Assembly: GCA_030835125.1 (NCBI GenBank)
Contig: JAUQWM010000051.1
Location: forward strand, 1 to 64,000
Length of the DNA: 64,000 nucleotides
Source of the DNA: Gemmatimonadaceae bacterium
GTDB taxonomy: Bacteria > Gemmatimonadota > Gemmatimonadetes > Gemmatimonadales > Gemmatimonadaceae
Direction: 5' to 3'
The first letter of the stretch is position 1. Every line of letters starts with the position of its first letter. The notes beneath the pieces were generated by a model, which worked only from the letters and a program-made list of their open reading frames with translations, was not told the DNA's origin and searched no databases. The position numbers and the translations under genes were made by a program. Shown in pieces: positions 39,681-52,246 of the stretch.

Positions 39681-40984
39681 GCGCGCGACCTCCCGAAGGA
39701 GTGATACGTGAAGCCGAGCGACGACAGCTTGGCCGGGTCGTAGAGGTTGCGCCCGTCGATCACGATCGGGCGTCGCAGGGCTTCCTTCATGCGCTTGAAA
39801 TCGGGGTGCCGATACTCGTTCCAGTCGGTCACGATCACCAGGGCATCGGACCCCGCCAGGGCCTCGTAGTTCGTGGCGGCGTACCCGACCCGATCGCCCA
39901 GCCTCCGGTGTGCTTCCTCCATGGCGGCAGGATCGTGGGCCACCACCCGCCCGCCGCCGGCCAGCACGGCATCGATCAGGGCGAGCGACGGTGACTCGCG
40001 CATGTCGTCGGTGTTCGGCTTGAACGAGAGGCCCCACACGGCCACCTGGGCCCCGGCCACCTGCCCGTCCAGCGCCTGGGTGAGCTTGTCGAAGAGGCGC
40101 TGCTTTTGCCGGTCGTTGGCGGATTCGACCGCCTCGAGCACCATCAGGGGCGACTCGCAGGAGCGCGCGGTCTGCACGAGCGCCTTTACGTCCTTGGGGA
40201 AGCACGATCCGCCGTATCCCGGGCCGGGAAACAGGAACGAGGGCCCGATCCGCGCATCGCTGCCGACGCCCTTTCGCACCAGGTCCACGTTCGCCCCCAC
40301 GCGCTCGCAGAGCGCGGCGATCTCGTTCATGAACGAGATGCGCGTCGCCAGCATGGCATTGGCGGCGTACTTCGTCATCTCGGCGGACGGGATGTCCATG
40401 AAGATGATCGGCTTTCCCGTGCGCACGAACGGCGCGTAGAGCTCGGCCATCACGCTGCGCGCATGATCGGACTCGACCCCGAGCACGACCCGATCGGGCT
40501 TCATGAAATCGTCCACCGCCGCGCCTTCCTTGAGGAACTCGGGATTGCTGCAGAGGTGGAACGGGAGCGTGGCGTTCTTCGCGACGGCCGCGCCGACCTT
40601 GGCAGCCGTTCCCACCGGGACGGTGGACTTGGTGACGACCACCAGTTCGCGCCGCATGTGGCGGCCGATCTCCTCCGCCACGCCCAGCACGTGCCGCAGG
40701 TCGGCGGACCCGTCCTCGTCAGGCGGCGTGCCGACGGCGATGAACACCACGTCGGCCCGCGCGATCGCGCCGGCGACGTTGGTGGTGAAGGACAGGCGCC
40801 CCTGCTGCTGGTTGCGCTCGACCATCGCGTCCAGCCCGGGCTCGTAGATGGGGATGACGTTGCGCGTCAGCCCTTCCACCTTTTCGGCGTTGGTATCTGC
40901 GCAGACGACGTCGTTGCCCGTCTCCGCGAGGCAGGCGCCGACGACGAGCCCGACGTAGCCGGTGCCGATGACGGAAATGTTCAC
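39677..40984 (-). CDS. UDP-glucose 6-dehydrogenase
   Basis: A 435-residue NAD-dependent dehydrogenase that oxidises UDP-glucose to UDP-glucuronate. The N-terminal NAD fold has [17 protein letters not shown]. The catalytic cysteine is in [18 protein letters not shown] (about residue 262), and the NDDMRESP-type C-terminal UDP-binding motif ([15 protein letters not shown]) is present. The GTG at 40984 precedes [11 protein letters not shown]; the longer open frame overlaps the next gene. It is coupled to the UDP-glucuronate decarboxylase by ATGA, a complete two-step route to UDP-xylose. Confidence 0.97.
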   Translation of the reverse strand: MNISVIGTGYVGLVVGACLAETGNDVVCADTNAEKVEGLTRNVIPIYEPGLDAMVERNQQQGRLSFTTNVAGAIARADVVFIAVGTPPDEDGSADLRHVLGVAEEIGRHMRRELVVVTKSTVPVGTAAKVGAAVAKNATLPFHLCSNPEFLKEGAAVDDFMKPDRVVLGVESDHARSVMAELYAPFVRTGKPIIFMDIPSAEMTKYAANAMLATRISFMNEIAALCERVGANVDLVRKGVGSDARIGPSFLFPGPGYGGSCFPKDVKALVQTARSCESPLMVLEAVESANDRQKQRLFDKLTQALDGQVAGAQVAVWGLSFKPNTDDMRESPSLALIDAVLAGGGRVVAHDPAAMEEAHRRLGDRVGYAATNYEALAGSDALVIVTDWNEYRHPDFKRMKEALRRPIVIDGRNLYDPAKLSSLGFTYHSFGRSRA

Positions 40985-41009
40985 GGGGAACCCGGGATCC
41001 TGGTGGTGG

Positions 41010-42350
41010 TCACGCCGTGGTGGCGGTGCCCCCGGCGGGCGATGACAGCTGGACGATGCGCGCGCGGGACGGCGCGAGGCGGGCCGTGGCGTTGCGCGTG
41101 TCGACGATGAGCCTGGCGTGGTCGGCCACCAGCTGGTAGTCGACCGCCGTGTGGTCGGTGACGATGACGACCGCGTCGGCGCGCTCCAGCACGTCCTGCG
41201 TGAGGGCGACGCCGGCCTTGGAGTGGCCATTCTCCCGGTACGACGCGACCCACGGGTCGTGATAGTCGACCTGGGCGCCGCGTTCCTCCAGCAGGCGCAT
41301 CACGTCGAGCGCCGGGCTCTCGCGCATGTCGTCGATGTCGCGCTTGTAGGCGATGCCCAGCACCAGGATCCGGCTTCCCTTCACCGAGCGTTCATCCTCG
41401 TTGAGGGCGCGCGCGACCTTCCGCACGACGTACTCCGGCATCTCGGAGTTGATCTCGCTGGCCAGGTCGATGAAGCGCGTCTTGTAGTTCAGCGTCCGCA
41501 TCTTCCACGCGAGGTAGTGCGGATCGAGCGGGATGCAGTGGCCGCCGATGCCCGGTCCCGGCGTGAACTTCATGAACCCGAACGGCTTGGTGGCCGCGGC
41601 ATCGATCACTTCCCAGACGTTGACGCCGAGCTTGTCGCAGACAATGGCCATCTCGTTCACGAGCCCGATGTTCACGGCGCGGAACGTGTTCTCCAGCAGC
41701 TTCACCAGCTCGGCGGCCTCGGCGGTGGCGACCGGGACGACGGTGTCGATGCAGGCCGCGTACAGCGCCGACGCGACCTCGGTGCAGGCCGGCGTGATGC
41801 CGCCCACGACTTTCGGCGTGTTCTTCGTGTGCCAGGTCGGGTTGCCGGGATCCACGCGCTCGGGGCTGAACGCGAGGAACGTGTCCTCGCCGATCCTGCG
41901 CCCCTCCTGCTCGAGCCGCGGCTGGAGGACCTCGCGGGTCGTCCCCGGATACGTCGTGCTCTCGAGGACCACGACCATGCCCGGGTGGCTGTTGCGCGCG
42001 ACCGTCTCGGTCGCCGCGTTCACGTAGCTCATGTCCGGGTCACGGGTCTTGGACAGCGGCGTCGGCACGGCGATGGAGACCGCATCGCACCGGCTGAGCT
42101 GCTTCTGGTCCGTGGTGGCCTCGAACAGCCCGCCGGCCACGTGGCGCGCCACCTGATCGGAGGGCACGTCCTGGATGTGGGACTTCCCCGCCATGAGCTC
42201 GCGGACCACGCGCTCGCTGACGTCGAAGCCGATGACGTGGAACCCCGCGTCGGCGAACTCCATCGCCAGCGGCAGGCCCACATAGCCCAGGCCCACCACG
42301 CCAACCACGGCCCGGCGGTCCCGTATCCTGGAGAGCAGTTCTTCTTTCAT
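41010..42350 (-). CDS. wbpA: UDP-N-acetylglucosamine 6-dehydrogenase WbpA-like
   Basis: A 446-residue member of the UDP-sugar dehydrogenase family but of the GlcNAc/ManNAc type. The motif GHCIPLDPHYLAWK (catalytic Cys about 266) replaces the CFPKD of UDP-glucose dehydrogenases, and the start VVGLGYVGLPLAMEFA is typical. The product would be UDP-N-acetyl-hexosaminuronate. UDP-ManNAc dehydrogenase (WecC) cannot be excluded, but wbpB-, wbpD- and wbpE-like genes nearby favour WbpA in the UDP-GlcNAc(3NAc)A pathway. It ends 26 bp before the UDP-glucose dehydrogenase start. Confidence 0.9.
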   Translation of the reverse strand: MKEELLSRIRDRRAVVGVVGLGYVGLPLAMEFADAGFHVIGFDVSERVVRELMAGKSHIQDVPSDQVARHVAGGLFEATTDQKQLSRCDAVSIAVPTPLSKTRDPDMSYVNAATETVARNSHPGMVVVLESTTYPGTTREVLQPRLEQEGRRIGEDTFLAFSPERVDPGNPTWHTKNTPKVVGGITPACTEVASALYAACIDTVVPVATAEAAELVKLLENTFRAVNIGLVNEMAIVCDKLGVNVWEVIDAAATKPFGFMKFTPGPGIGGHCIPLDPHYLAWKMRTLNYKTRFIDLASEINSEMPEYVVRKVARALNEDERSVKGSRILVLGIAYKRDIDDMRESPALDVMRLLEERGAQVDYHDPWVASYRENGHSKAGVALTQDVLERADAVVIVTDHTAVDYQLVADHARLIVDTRNATARLAPSRARIVQLSSPAGGTATTA

Positions 42351-42392
42351 GTCCTCGAATTTGTCGAAGCCAATCGTCCCGGCCTAGGACGC

Positions 42393-43505
42393 TCAGCGGC
42401 CATAGAAGGCACGGATGGCACCCACGACCTCGTCCAGCTGGCTGGAGGTCATCTCGGGGTAGATGGGGATGGAAAGGACCTCCTTCGCGGCCTTCTCCGA
42501 CTCGGGGAAGGCACCCTCCCCGTATCCGAGATAGGCGAAGCAGGGCTGGAGGTGGAGGGGCACCGGATAGTAGACCGCGGACCCGATCCCCTTCGCCTTC
42601 AGGTGCGCCTGCAGGTCGTCGCGGCGCTCGACCCGGAGGGTGTACTGGTTGAAGATGGACTCGTTGGCGGGGTCGATGACGGGAGTCCTGACCTCGGCCA
42701 CGTCCGCCAGGTTGGACGTGTAGTACGCCGCGTTGGCGCGACGGCCGGCGCTCCAGTGATGCAGGTGCGGCAGCTTGGCGCTCAGCACGGCCGCCTGCAG
42801 GGCATCCAGGCGGCTGTTGAAGCCCACCTCCTCGTGATGGTACATCTGCAGGCCACCGTGCACCCGGAGGCGCTTGAGGCGGGCGGCGAGGGCGTCATCC
42901 TGGGTCACCATCATGCCGCCATCGCCGTATCCGCCCAGGTTCTTCGACGGGAAGAAGCTGAAGGTTCCGATCGTGGCGCGTTCCCCGGCCATCACCCGCT
43001 CACCATCGATGACGCGCGACGCGCCGATCGTCTGGGCGGCGTCCTCGATGACCGGGATCCCCGGCGACATCGCCGCGATGCACTCGAGCGCGGCCATCTG
43101 GCCGAAGAGGTCGACCGGGATGATCGCCTTCGTCCGGCTGGTGCACGCGGCGCGGGCGGCCGCCGGCACCATGTTGAACGACACCGGGTCGATGTCGCAG
43201 AAAACCGGCGTGGCGCCGACGTTGTGGATCGTCCCGGCGGTGGCGAAGAAGGTGAACGGGGTCGTCACCACCTCGTCGCCGCGGCCAATATCGAGGGCGC
43301 GCAGGGCGAGCAGCAGCGCGTCGGTGCCGCTGGCGCACCCGATGGCATGACGGGTCCGGCTGAGGAGCGCGATCTCCTCCTCGAGCTTCTGGACCGGGGC
43401 GCCGAGGATGAACAACTGGTCGTCCACGACCTTCATCATGGCGCCGACCACTTCGTCCCGGATCAGGGAGTGCTGGGCGCGAAGGTCGAGCAGTGGGACA
43501 GGCAT
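42393..43505 (-). CDS. wbpE: DegT/DnrJ-family sugar aminotransferase (WbpE-like)
   Basis: A 370-residue PLP-dependent aminotransferase. The PLP lysine is in SFFPSKNLGGYGDGGM (about residue 184), with the AIGCASGTDALLLAL and GDEVVTTPFTFFATA signatures earlier. WbpE transfers an amino group to the 3-keto UDP-hexuluronic acid made by WbpB. The ATG at 43505 precedes VPLLDLRAQ. The gene starts 254 bp from the divergently transcribed sulfatase-like gene, so a shared promoter region lies at 43506-43759. The wbpA-like gene follows 42 bp downstream. Confidence 0.93.
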   Translation of the reverse strand: MPVPLLDLRAQHSLIRDEVVGAMMKVVDDQLFILGAPVQKLEEEIALLSRTRHAIGCASGTDALLLALRALDIGRGDEVVTTPFTFFATAGTIHNVGATPVFCDIDPVSFNMVPAAARAACTSRTKAIIPVDLFGQMAALECIAAMSPGIPVIEDAAQTIGASRVIDGERVMAGERATIGTFSFFPSKNLGGYGDGGMMVTQDDALAARLKRLRVHGGLQMYHHEEVGFNSRLDALQAAVLSAKLPHLHHWSAGRRANAAYYTSNLADVAEVRTPVIDPANESIFNQYTLRVERRDDLQAHLKAKGIGSAVYYPVPLHLQPCFAYLGYGEGAFPESEKAAKEVLSIPIYPEMTSSQLDEVVGAIRAFYGR

Positions 43506-43759
43506 TACCGGAGGTGGTTCGGGGACACCTCCGGGATCTCCGGCGGCGCCCCGAAATCTGGACACCGTGAGGGTCGAATTCAACGAACCGGACGTGTCCC
43601 GGGCATTCTGCCGTTAGGCGTCCGCCTCCTGGACGGCTCGGGGCGGCAGGGTTGCGCGGCCACGGCGTCGCGACGACGATGACGGCTGTCGGGGAAGTCC
43701 CCCGGCCCGCCCGGGCACGCTCCTGGCGCGGCGTGCCCCTTGCACCATGGCCGGGTCCA

Positions 43760-45574
43760 ATGGCAATCGACTCCCGGGAACGACCCCGCGACCACCCCGA
43801 ATGGCCGGTCCTGTCGCCGGCGCAGCGGGCATTCCTGGTCCTCCGACTCGGCCTGGCCGCCGGGGTGGCAACCGGACTGGCCCATGCCGTCGTGCTGCAG
43901 GTCATGTGGCTCGGGTTCGACCGCATGACCTGGTATCCCCGCGGGTTCTACTGGATGGCCCCAGTGGCGTACTCGGCCGTGCTTCTCCCCGGCGTGGTCG
44001 TCCTGGCCGCCCTGGCGGCAGCCGTGCGGCATCGCGGGGTCATCGGCTTCGCGATTGTCGCCATCGCGGCCACCTGCGTCTTTGGCCTGCTCCTGCCCTT
44101 CACGCAGGTGTCGCGGACGGCGGCCCTGATCCTTTCGGCTGGCGTGGGCTGGCGCCTCTCCGTGGCGACCATGCGACACCTCCGTGCACGGTCCCTCCGG
44201 CCCGGCCGGTTTGCCATGGTCAGCATCGCGCTTATCGGAGTGGTCGCCGGCGGCCAGTGGGTTACCCGGGACCGCGGGCCCGTCGGTGCTGCTCCGCTGG
44301 ACAGCCCGAACGTGCTCGTGTTCATGCTGGACGCGGTTCGCGCGCGAAACGTGGACCTCAGCCCGTCCGGGCGCACCCCGGGATTCGCCCGCCTCGCCGC
44401 GGAAGGCGCGGCGTTCACGCGCGCCTTTTCCCCCGCGCCGTGGACGCTGCCGTCCCACGCCTCGATGTTCACCGGGCTGCCGGCGCTGGCCCAGTCGGGC
44501 GACTGGTACGCCCCCCTGGGCGACGGGGCCCGCACCATCGCCGAATCGTTAGGCGATCGCGGGTATGCCACCGGCGCCTTCGTCGCCAACCTGCACTACA
44601 CGGGGTGGGACTCGGGCCTGGCGCAGGGCTTCGACCGGTACGACGACTACCCGCTCGACTGGGACCAGGTGCTGCGGTGTTCGTCGTACACGCAGACGAC
44701 GCTCTACTCGGAAGTGCGGGACGCGCACTCCGTGAGGGACATCGTGCGCGCCTTCCTGCGGCCGAACCTGTCGATGATCCCGCAGCACGTCTATGAGGCC
44801 CGCCTGGCCGACGGGATCGGCGGCGCCTTCCTCGAGTGGCAGGGCCGGCTCGGCGACCGGCCGTTCTTCGCGTTCCTCAACATGATGGACGCCCACCTGC
44901 CCTTCTTCGATCCCGAGCCGGTTCGGCGCCGGTACCCGCCGACACACCGCGATGAGCGGGCGTACGACGCGGCCATTGCCTTCATGGACGCCCAGGTCGA
45001 CAGTGTGCTCGCCACGTTGCGCCGACGCGGGGCGCTGGACAACACGATCGTGGTCGTCACCTCGGACCACGGCGAGCTGTTCTCGGAACACGGCCTGTCG
45101 GGCCACGCCAACAGCCTGTACCTCAACGTCCTCCACGTCCCGCTGGTGGTGCGCTTTCCGGCGGCCGTTCCCGCGGCCACGGTGGTCGATGCGCCGGTGT
45201 CGATGCGCCGCCTCGCCGCCACGCTGGCCGACCTGACCGGTGCCAGCGACACGTTTCCCGGCCCCTCGCTGCGGACGGCATGGAGTACGTCGGACGACCC
45301 GGATGTCGTGCTGGCCGAAGTGAGGCGTCAGCCGAACCCGCTGTCGGAGACGCCGGCGAGCCGGGGCACCATGCGGTCCCTGCTGGACGACACGCACCAC
45401 TACATCCTCAACGAGGGGACGGGTGGCGAGGAGGTGTACGCCTACACGACCGACACCCTCGAGTCCACGAACCTCGCCACGACGGCAGGCGGCGACTCGC
45501 TGGTGGCCGCATGGCGTGTCCGGCTTGCCGACGCGCTGCGCCGTTTCGGCTCGCCGCCTACGTCGCGACCTTGA
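43760..45574 (+). CDS. Membrane-bound sulfatase/alkaline phosphatase-superfamily protein
   Basis: A 604-residue protein with about five N-terminal transmembrane helices (residues about 20-175) and a periplasmic sulfatase-like domain (about 185-600). Metal/active-site elements are VFMLDAVRARNVD, PWTLPSHASMFTG and VVTSDHGELFSEHG. The nucleophile site of sulfatases (C/S-x-P-S-R) reads T-L-P-S-H, so a Thr nucleophile and non-sulfatase activity, as in phosphoglycerol or phosphoethanolamine transferases, is plausible. It sits on the plus strand between wbpE and wbpB, and its 3' end overlaps the wbpB stop by 17 bp. It probably modifies the surface polysaccharide (inference). The start at 43760 is the best ATG; an upstream in-frame extension is unsupported. 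Confidence 0.88.
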   Translation: MAIDSRERPRDHPEWPVLSPAQRAFLVLRLGLAAGVATGLAHAVVLQVMWLGFDRMTWYPRGFYWMAPVAYSAVLLPGVVVLAALAAAVRHRGVIGFAIVAIAATCVFGLLLPFTQVSRTAALILSAGVGWRLSVATMRHLRARSLRPGRFAMVSIALIGVVAGGQWVTRDRGPVGAAPLDSPNVLVFMLDAVRARNVDLSPSGRTPGFARLAAEGAAFTRAFSPAPWTLPSHASMFTGLPALAQSGDWYAPLGDGARTIAESLGDRGYATGAFVANLHYTGWDSGLAQGFDRYDDYPLDWDQVLRCSSYTQTTLYSEVRDAHSVRDIVRAFLRPNLSMIPQHVYEARLADGIGGAFLEWQGRLGDRPFFAFLNMMDAHLPFFDPEPVRRRYPPTHRDERAYDAAIAFMDAQVDSVLATLRRRGALDNTIVVVTSDHGELFSEHGLSGHANSLYLNVLHVPLVVRFPAAVPAATVVDAPVSMRRLAATLADLTGASDTFPGPSLRTAWSTSDDPDVVLAEVRRQPNPLSETPASRGTMRSLLDDTHHYILNEGTGGEEVYAYTTDTLESTNLATTAGGDSLVAAWRVRLADALRRFGSPPTSRP

Positions 45575-46595
45575 GCGGGATGGGTACGTCGTGCCCGGTC
45601 TTGGCCGACTCGTAGATCCCGAGGATCAACTCGAGCGACTTGCGGCCGGCGCGGCCGTCGGTCTCGGGCTGCGCCTCGCCACGCAGGACCGCCAGCACGT
45701 TCCGGTAGTAGCCGGCGTGGCCGAAGCCGTACACACTGGCCGGGTTGGTGGCCGTGCTGTCGACGAGCTTGTCGTCGTCGTCGTAGTCCGCGAACGACCA
45801 GTGCTCGATCCGGTTGACGGCCGTGCCGCCGATCTTCACGGTGCCCTTCTCGCCCAGCAGCGTGAGGGATCCCTCGAGGTTCTTCGGGTAGGTCAGCATG
45901 GTGACCTCGATGACGCCGAGCGCGCCGGAGCGGAACCTGAGCACCGCGACCCCCGTGTCCTCGGTCTCGATGCGCCGGGCGAGCGTCGCGGTCTTCGCGA
46001 TCACGCTTTCCACCGGCCCCGCCAGCCACTGGATCAGGTCGACGTAGTGCGATGCCTGGTTCATGAACGCGCCGCCGTCGAATTCCCACGTCCCGCGCCA
46101 CGGCGCCTGGTCGTAGTACTCCTGCGGCCGCGTCCACCGCACCGTGGTGTTGGCCAGGTACAGCCGACCGAAGCGCCCCTTGTCGAGCGCGCGCTTCACC
46201 AGTTGCACCGCGGGATTGAGCCGGTTCTGCTTCACCACGAACAGCTGGACGCCGGCGTCGTCGCAGGCATGGACCAGTTCATCGGCCGCCGCCAGCGCGA
46301 TCGCCATCGGTTTCTCGCAGATCACGTGCTTCCCCGCCCTCGCCGCCTGGATGCCGTGCTGCGGGTGCAGGCCCGAGGGCGTGCAGACCGCCACGGCGTC
46401 GCAGGCCGCGTGCTCCAGCATCTTCGGGTACGAGGTGTACCAGGCGACGCCGTTCTGCTCGCCCGCCAGCCGGGCGCGTTCCTCGACGGTGTCGCACACC
46501 GCCACGAGTTCGATCCCGTCGACCTCGCGGATCGCGTTGAAGTGCGTACCGCTGATCCGTCCACAGCCCACCAGGGCCAGCCGCACGGCGCTCAT
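45558..46595 (-). CDS. wbpB: UDP-GlcNAc-uronate 3-dehydrogenase WbpB-like (Gfo/Idh/MocA)
   Basis: A 345-residue Gfo/Idh/MocA oxidoreductase. The N-terminal Rossmann fold has [15 protein letters not shown], and [14 protein letters not shown] carries the catalytic-type Lys. The stretch [19 protein letters not shown] with [21 protein letters not shown] is characteristic of WbpB/WlbA, which oxidises the C3 hydroxyl of UDP-GlcNAcA. Its start lies within 4 bp of the wbpD-like stop, so the pair is co-translated. It converges with the sulfatase-like gene. Confidence 0.92.
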   Translation of the reverse strand: MSAVRLALVGCGRISGTHFNAIREVDGIELVAVCDTVEERARLAGEQNGVAWYTSYPKMLEHAACDAVAVCTPSGLHPQHGIQAARAGKHVICEKPMAIALAAADELVHACDDAGVQLFVVKQNRLNPAVQLVKRALDKGRFGRLYLANTTVRWTRPQEYYDQAPWRGTWEFDGGAFMNQASHYVDLIQWLAGPVESVIAKTATLARRIETEDTGVAVLRFRSGALGVIEVTMLTYPKNLEGSLTLLGEKGTVKIGGTAVNRIEHWSFADYDDDDKLVDSTATNPASVYGFGHAGYYRNVLAVLRGEAQPETDGRAGRKSLELILGIYESAKTGHDVPIPLKVAT

Positions 46596-47208
46596 GCCGG
46601 GATCCTCCGCAGGGTGTCACCCTCCAGGCGGTACCGGCTGCCGCACCCTGCACAGGTGATGGGGGTGGGGTCCGCCAGTGACGTGGCGCCCTGCGCCTTG
46701 CGCATGGCGCCGTGCAGCATCTCCCCGCACTGGCAGGCCCATCCCGTCCGGCGCGCCGGCACGCCGGTCACCACCGCGAAGTCGGGTACGTCCCGCGTCA
46801 CCACCGCCCCCGCGCCCACGAACGCGTACTCGCCCAGCGTCACGCCGCACACGATCGTCGCATTCGCCCCGATCGACGCCCCGCGCCTGACGAGGGTCTT
46901 CCGGTACTCGTCCTTCCGGGAGACGTGGCTGCGCGGGTTCATCACGTTGGTGAAGACCATCGACGGGCCGCAGAACACGTCATCCTCCAGCTCGACGCCC
47001 TCGTAGATCGACACGTTGTTCTGCACCTTCACGTTGTTCCCCAGCCGCGTCCCCGGCATCACGACGACGTTCTGGCCCAGGTTGCACCGCTCGCCGATGA
47101 CGGCGCCCGGCATCACGTGGCAGAAGTGCCAGACCTTCGTGCCGTTCCCGATGACGGCGCCGTCGTCCACGTAGGCCGACTCGTGGACGAACGGCGGCGG
47201 CAGCGTGC

Positions 47209-47212
<4 letters not shown>
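46592..47212 (-). CDS. wbpD: UDP-2-acetamido-3-amino-glucuronate N-acetyltransferase WbpD-like
   Basis: A 206-residue left-handed beta-helix acetyltransferase. Hexapeptide repeats run from about residue 8 to 165 with [56 protein letters not shown] and [28 protein letters not shown], the WbpD/WlbB pattern. A ~40-residue C-terminal zinc-ribbon-like tail with CQCGEM and CAGCGSRY is an addition. The GTG at 47212 overlaps the carB stop (GTGA). With wbpA, wbpB and wbpE it completes the route to UDP-GlcNAc(3NAc)A. Confidence 0.92.
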
Positions 47213-50547
<3,335 letters not shown>

Positions 50548-50559
50548 TTATTCAGGGTC

Positions 50560-50580
50560 GAGGCTTGAGACACGAGGCTC
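50560..50580. repeat. Short heptanucleotide repeat upstream of carB
   Basis: Three 7-bp units on the plus strand: gaggctt, gagacac, gaggctc, 13 bp before the carB start codon. Weak, but positioned as in the other junction arrays. Confidence 0.5.
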
Positions 50581-50605
50581 GTGGAATGCGCGGCGAGGCG
50601 GGGAG

Positions 50606-51574
50606 TCATGCATCGCCCGTCCCCCGTGTCCCGACTCCCATCTCATCGTCCACCATCATCGCGACCAAACGACTGAAATCTACTTCAGGTGTCCAGCCGA
50701 GTCGCGCCCGGGCGCGGGCGGGATTGGCGAGGCGAAGCGGCGCGTCGCCGCGCCTGACCAGCGCCGGGTCGCTGCGGACGTGATCCAGCCAGTCGAGGCC
50801 GACATGGCGGAACGCCGCCTCGCAGAACTCGGCCACCGAGTGGGCGACGCCGGTGCCGATCACGAGGTCCCCGGGTTCGTCCTGGAACATCATCAGCCAC
50901 ATCGCCTGCACGAAGTCGCCGGCGAAACCCCAGTCGCGCCGCACGTCGACGTTCCCGAGCAGCAGTTCCCGCTCCTCGCCTCGCGCGATGCGCGCGGCGG
51001 CGCGCGCGATCTTTCGCGTCACGAAATCCGGTCCCTTCCGCGGACTCTCGTGGTTGAACAGGATGCCCGTGACCGCATACACGCCGAAGCGCTTCCGCAC
51101 GTGGGTCACGATCTCCATCGCCTCGAGCTTTGCCTGGCCGTAGGGCGTGGTGGGTGCGTGCGGCGATGACTCGTCCTGGGCCCGATCCTCCGGCCCGAAC
51201 ACCTCGGCGGATCCCGCGAGGAAGAACCGGGGCGAGGGGAGCTCCTCGGCGATCCACGCGGCCAGCGCGGCCGTGGGCAGCACGATGGCGGAGCGTGTGC
51301 CGGCGGGGTCCTTCCACGACGCCGCAACGCTCGAGGGTGCGGCGAGATGATAAACCTCGTCCGGCTTCTCACGCCGCGCGAGCTCGACCAGGGCGTCGCC
51401 ATCGGCCGGGAGCTCGTGCAGTTCGACGCCGAGCAACGCCGTCGCGTAGCGACTGTCGAGGGCGCGCCGGACATCGCGCGTGGTCCCGATCACGCGGTAG
51501 TCGCGGGCACGCAGGAACTCGGCGAGGTAGCTGCCGTCCTGTCCGCTGACCCCGGTGATCAGCGCGGTCGGCAT
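50606..51574 (-). CDS. GDP-mannose 4,6-dehydratase-like SDR enzyme
   Basis: A 322-residue extended SDR. The N-terminus ALITGVSGQDGSYLAEFLRARDYRV is characteristic of GDP-mannose dehydratases, the active-site region is FLAGSAEVFGPEDRAQ with the Tyr-Lys pair in TTPYGQAKLEAMEI, and NHESPRKGPDFVTRKIA is the GDP-sugar motif. It would give GDP-4-keto-6-deoxymannose for fucose or rhamnose-type sugars. The ATG at 51574 is chosen over a longer frame that lacks family similarity. It lies 58 bp upstream of carB. Confidence 0.9.
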   Translation of the reverse strand: MPTALITGVSGQDGSYLAEFLRARDYRVIGTTRDVRRALDSRYATALLGVELHELPADGDALVELARREKPDEVYHLAAPSSVAASWKDPAGTRSAIVLPTAALAAWIAEELPSPRFFLAGSAEVFGPEDRAQDESSPHAPTTPYGQAKLEAMEIVTHVRKRFGVYAVTGILFNHESPRKGPDFVTRKIARAAARIARGEERELLLGNVDVRRDWGFAGDFVQAMWLMMFQDEPGDLVIGTGVAHSVAEFCEAAFRHVGLDWLDHVRSDPALVRRGDAPLRLANPARARARLGWTPEVDFSRLVAMMVDDEMGVGTRGTGDA

Positions 51575-51602
51575 TGGCCTCCCCGCCGGTCCGTCGGCGC
51601 CG

Positions 51603-51639
51603 GGAGAAAGAAAAGGGGAGCGCTGGCGGCGCTCCCCTT
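51603..51639 (-). terminator. Rho-independent terminator after rpmB
   Basis: A GC-rich stem (AAGGGGAGCG and CGCTCCCCTT, arms at 51613-51622 and 51630-51639) with a short loop is followed on the minus strand by TTTTCTTT. It closes the ribosomal protein operon about 30 bp after rpmB. Confidence 0.85.
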
Positions 51640-51668
51640 GATCTTCGGCACCATTGCCCGGTGTTCGG

Positions 51669-51887
51669 TCACGCCACCCGGGGAGCGCGCGGCGCGCGCT
51701 GGATCTTGCCGGCGCCGAGGCACCGCGTGCAGACGCGAACCTTGGTGATCTTGCCGTCGACCAGGATGCGCGCGGTCTGGAGGTTGGGCCTCCAGGTGCG
51801 GCGGGTGCGGTTGTTGGCGTGCGAGACATTGTTGCCGTAGGCGACGCCCTTCTCACAGACGTAGCAGCGGCTGCGATTGATGGCCAT
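51669..51887 (-). CDS. rpmB: 50S ribosomal protein L28
   Basis: A 72-residue L28 with the N-terminal CYVCEKGVAYGNNVSHANNRT and a second cysteine pair CTRCLGAGKI, so this is the zinc-binding (C+) form. It is the last gene of the run rpmJ-rpsM-rpsK-rpsD-rpoA-rplQ-rpmB, 2 bp after rplQ and before a strong terminator. rpmB in this operon is less usual than in other phyla. Confidence 0.97.
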   Translation of the reverse strand: MAINRSRCYVCEKGVAYGNNVSHANNRTRRTWRPNLQTARILVDGKITKVRVCTRCLGAGKIQRAPRAPRVA

Positions 51888-51889
51888 GG

Positions 51890-52246
51890 TCAGCTCTCCA
51901 CCAGTTCGATGCGCGCCATCTCCGCCCCGTCACCCTTGCGGTGCCCGATCTTGAGGATGCGCGTGTAGCCGCCGGCCCGCTTCTGGAACTTCGGGCCGAC
52001 CTCGGCGAAGAGCTTGTCGGCGATGGCACGCTGCTGCACGTGCCGCAGCGCCTGGCGGCGGTCGTGGAGGGTGCCGCTGCGGGCGCGGGTGATGAGCTTC
52101 TCGACGAAGGGACGGAGTTCCTTGGCCTTGGCCTCGGTGGTCTCGATCGCCCCGTGCTGGATGAGGGACATGGCCAGCCCGCGCATCAGCGCGAGCTTCT
52201 GCTCGCCGGTGCGCCGAAGCTGCCGTCCCGCCTTGCGGTGCCGCAT
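51890..52246 (-). CDS. rplQ: 50S ribosomal protein L17
   Basis: A 118-residue L17 beginning MRHRKAGRQLRRTGEQKLALMRGLAMSLIQHG, the family signature, and ending GHRKGDGAEMARIELVE. The ATG at 52246 overlaps the rpoA stop (TAATG), the conserved rpoA-rplQ coupling. Confidence 0.97.
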   Translation of the reverse strand: MRHRKAGRQLRRTGEQKLALMRGLAMSLIQHGAIETTEAKAKELRPFVEKLITRARSGTLHDRRQALRHVQQRAIADKLFAEVGPKFQKRAGGYTRILKIGHRKGDGAEMARIELVES

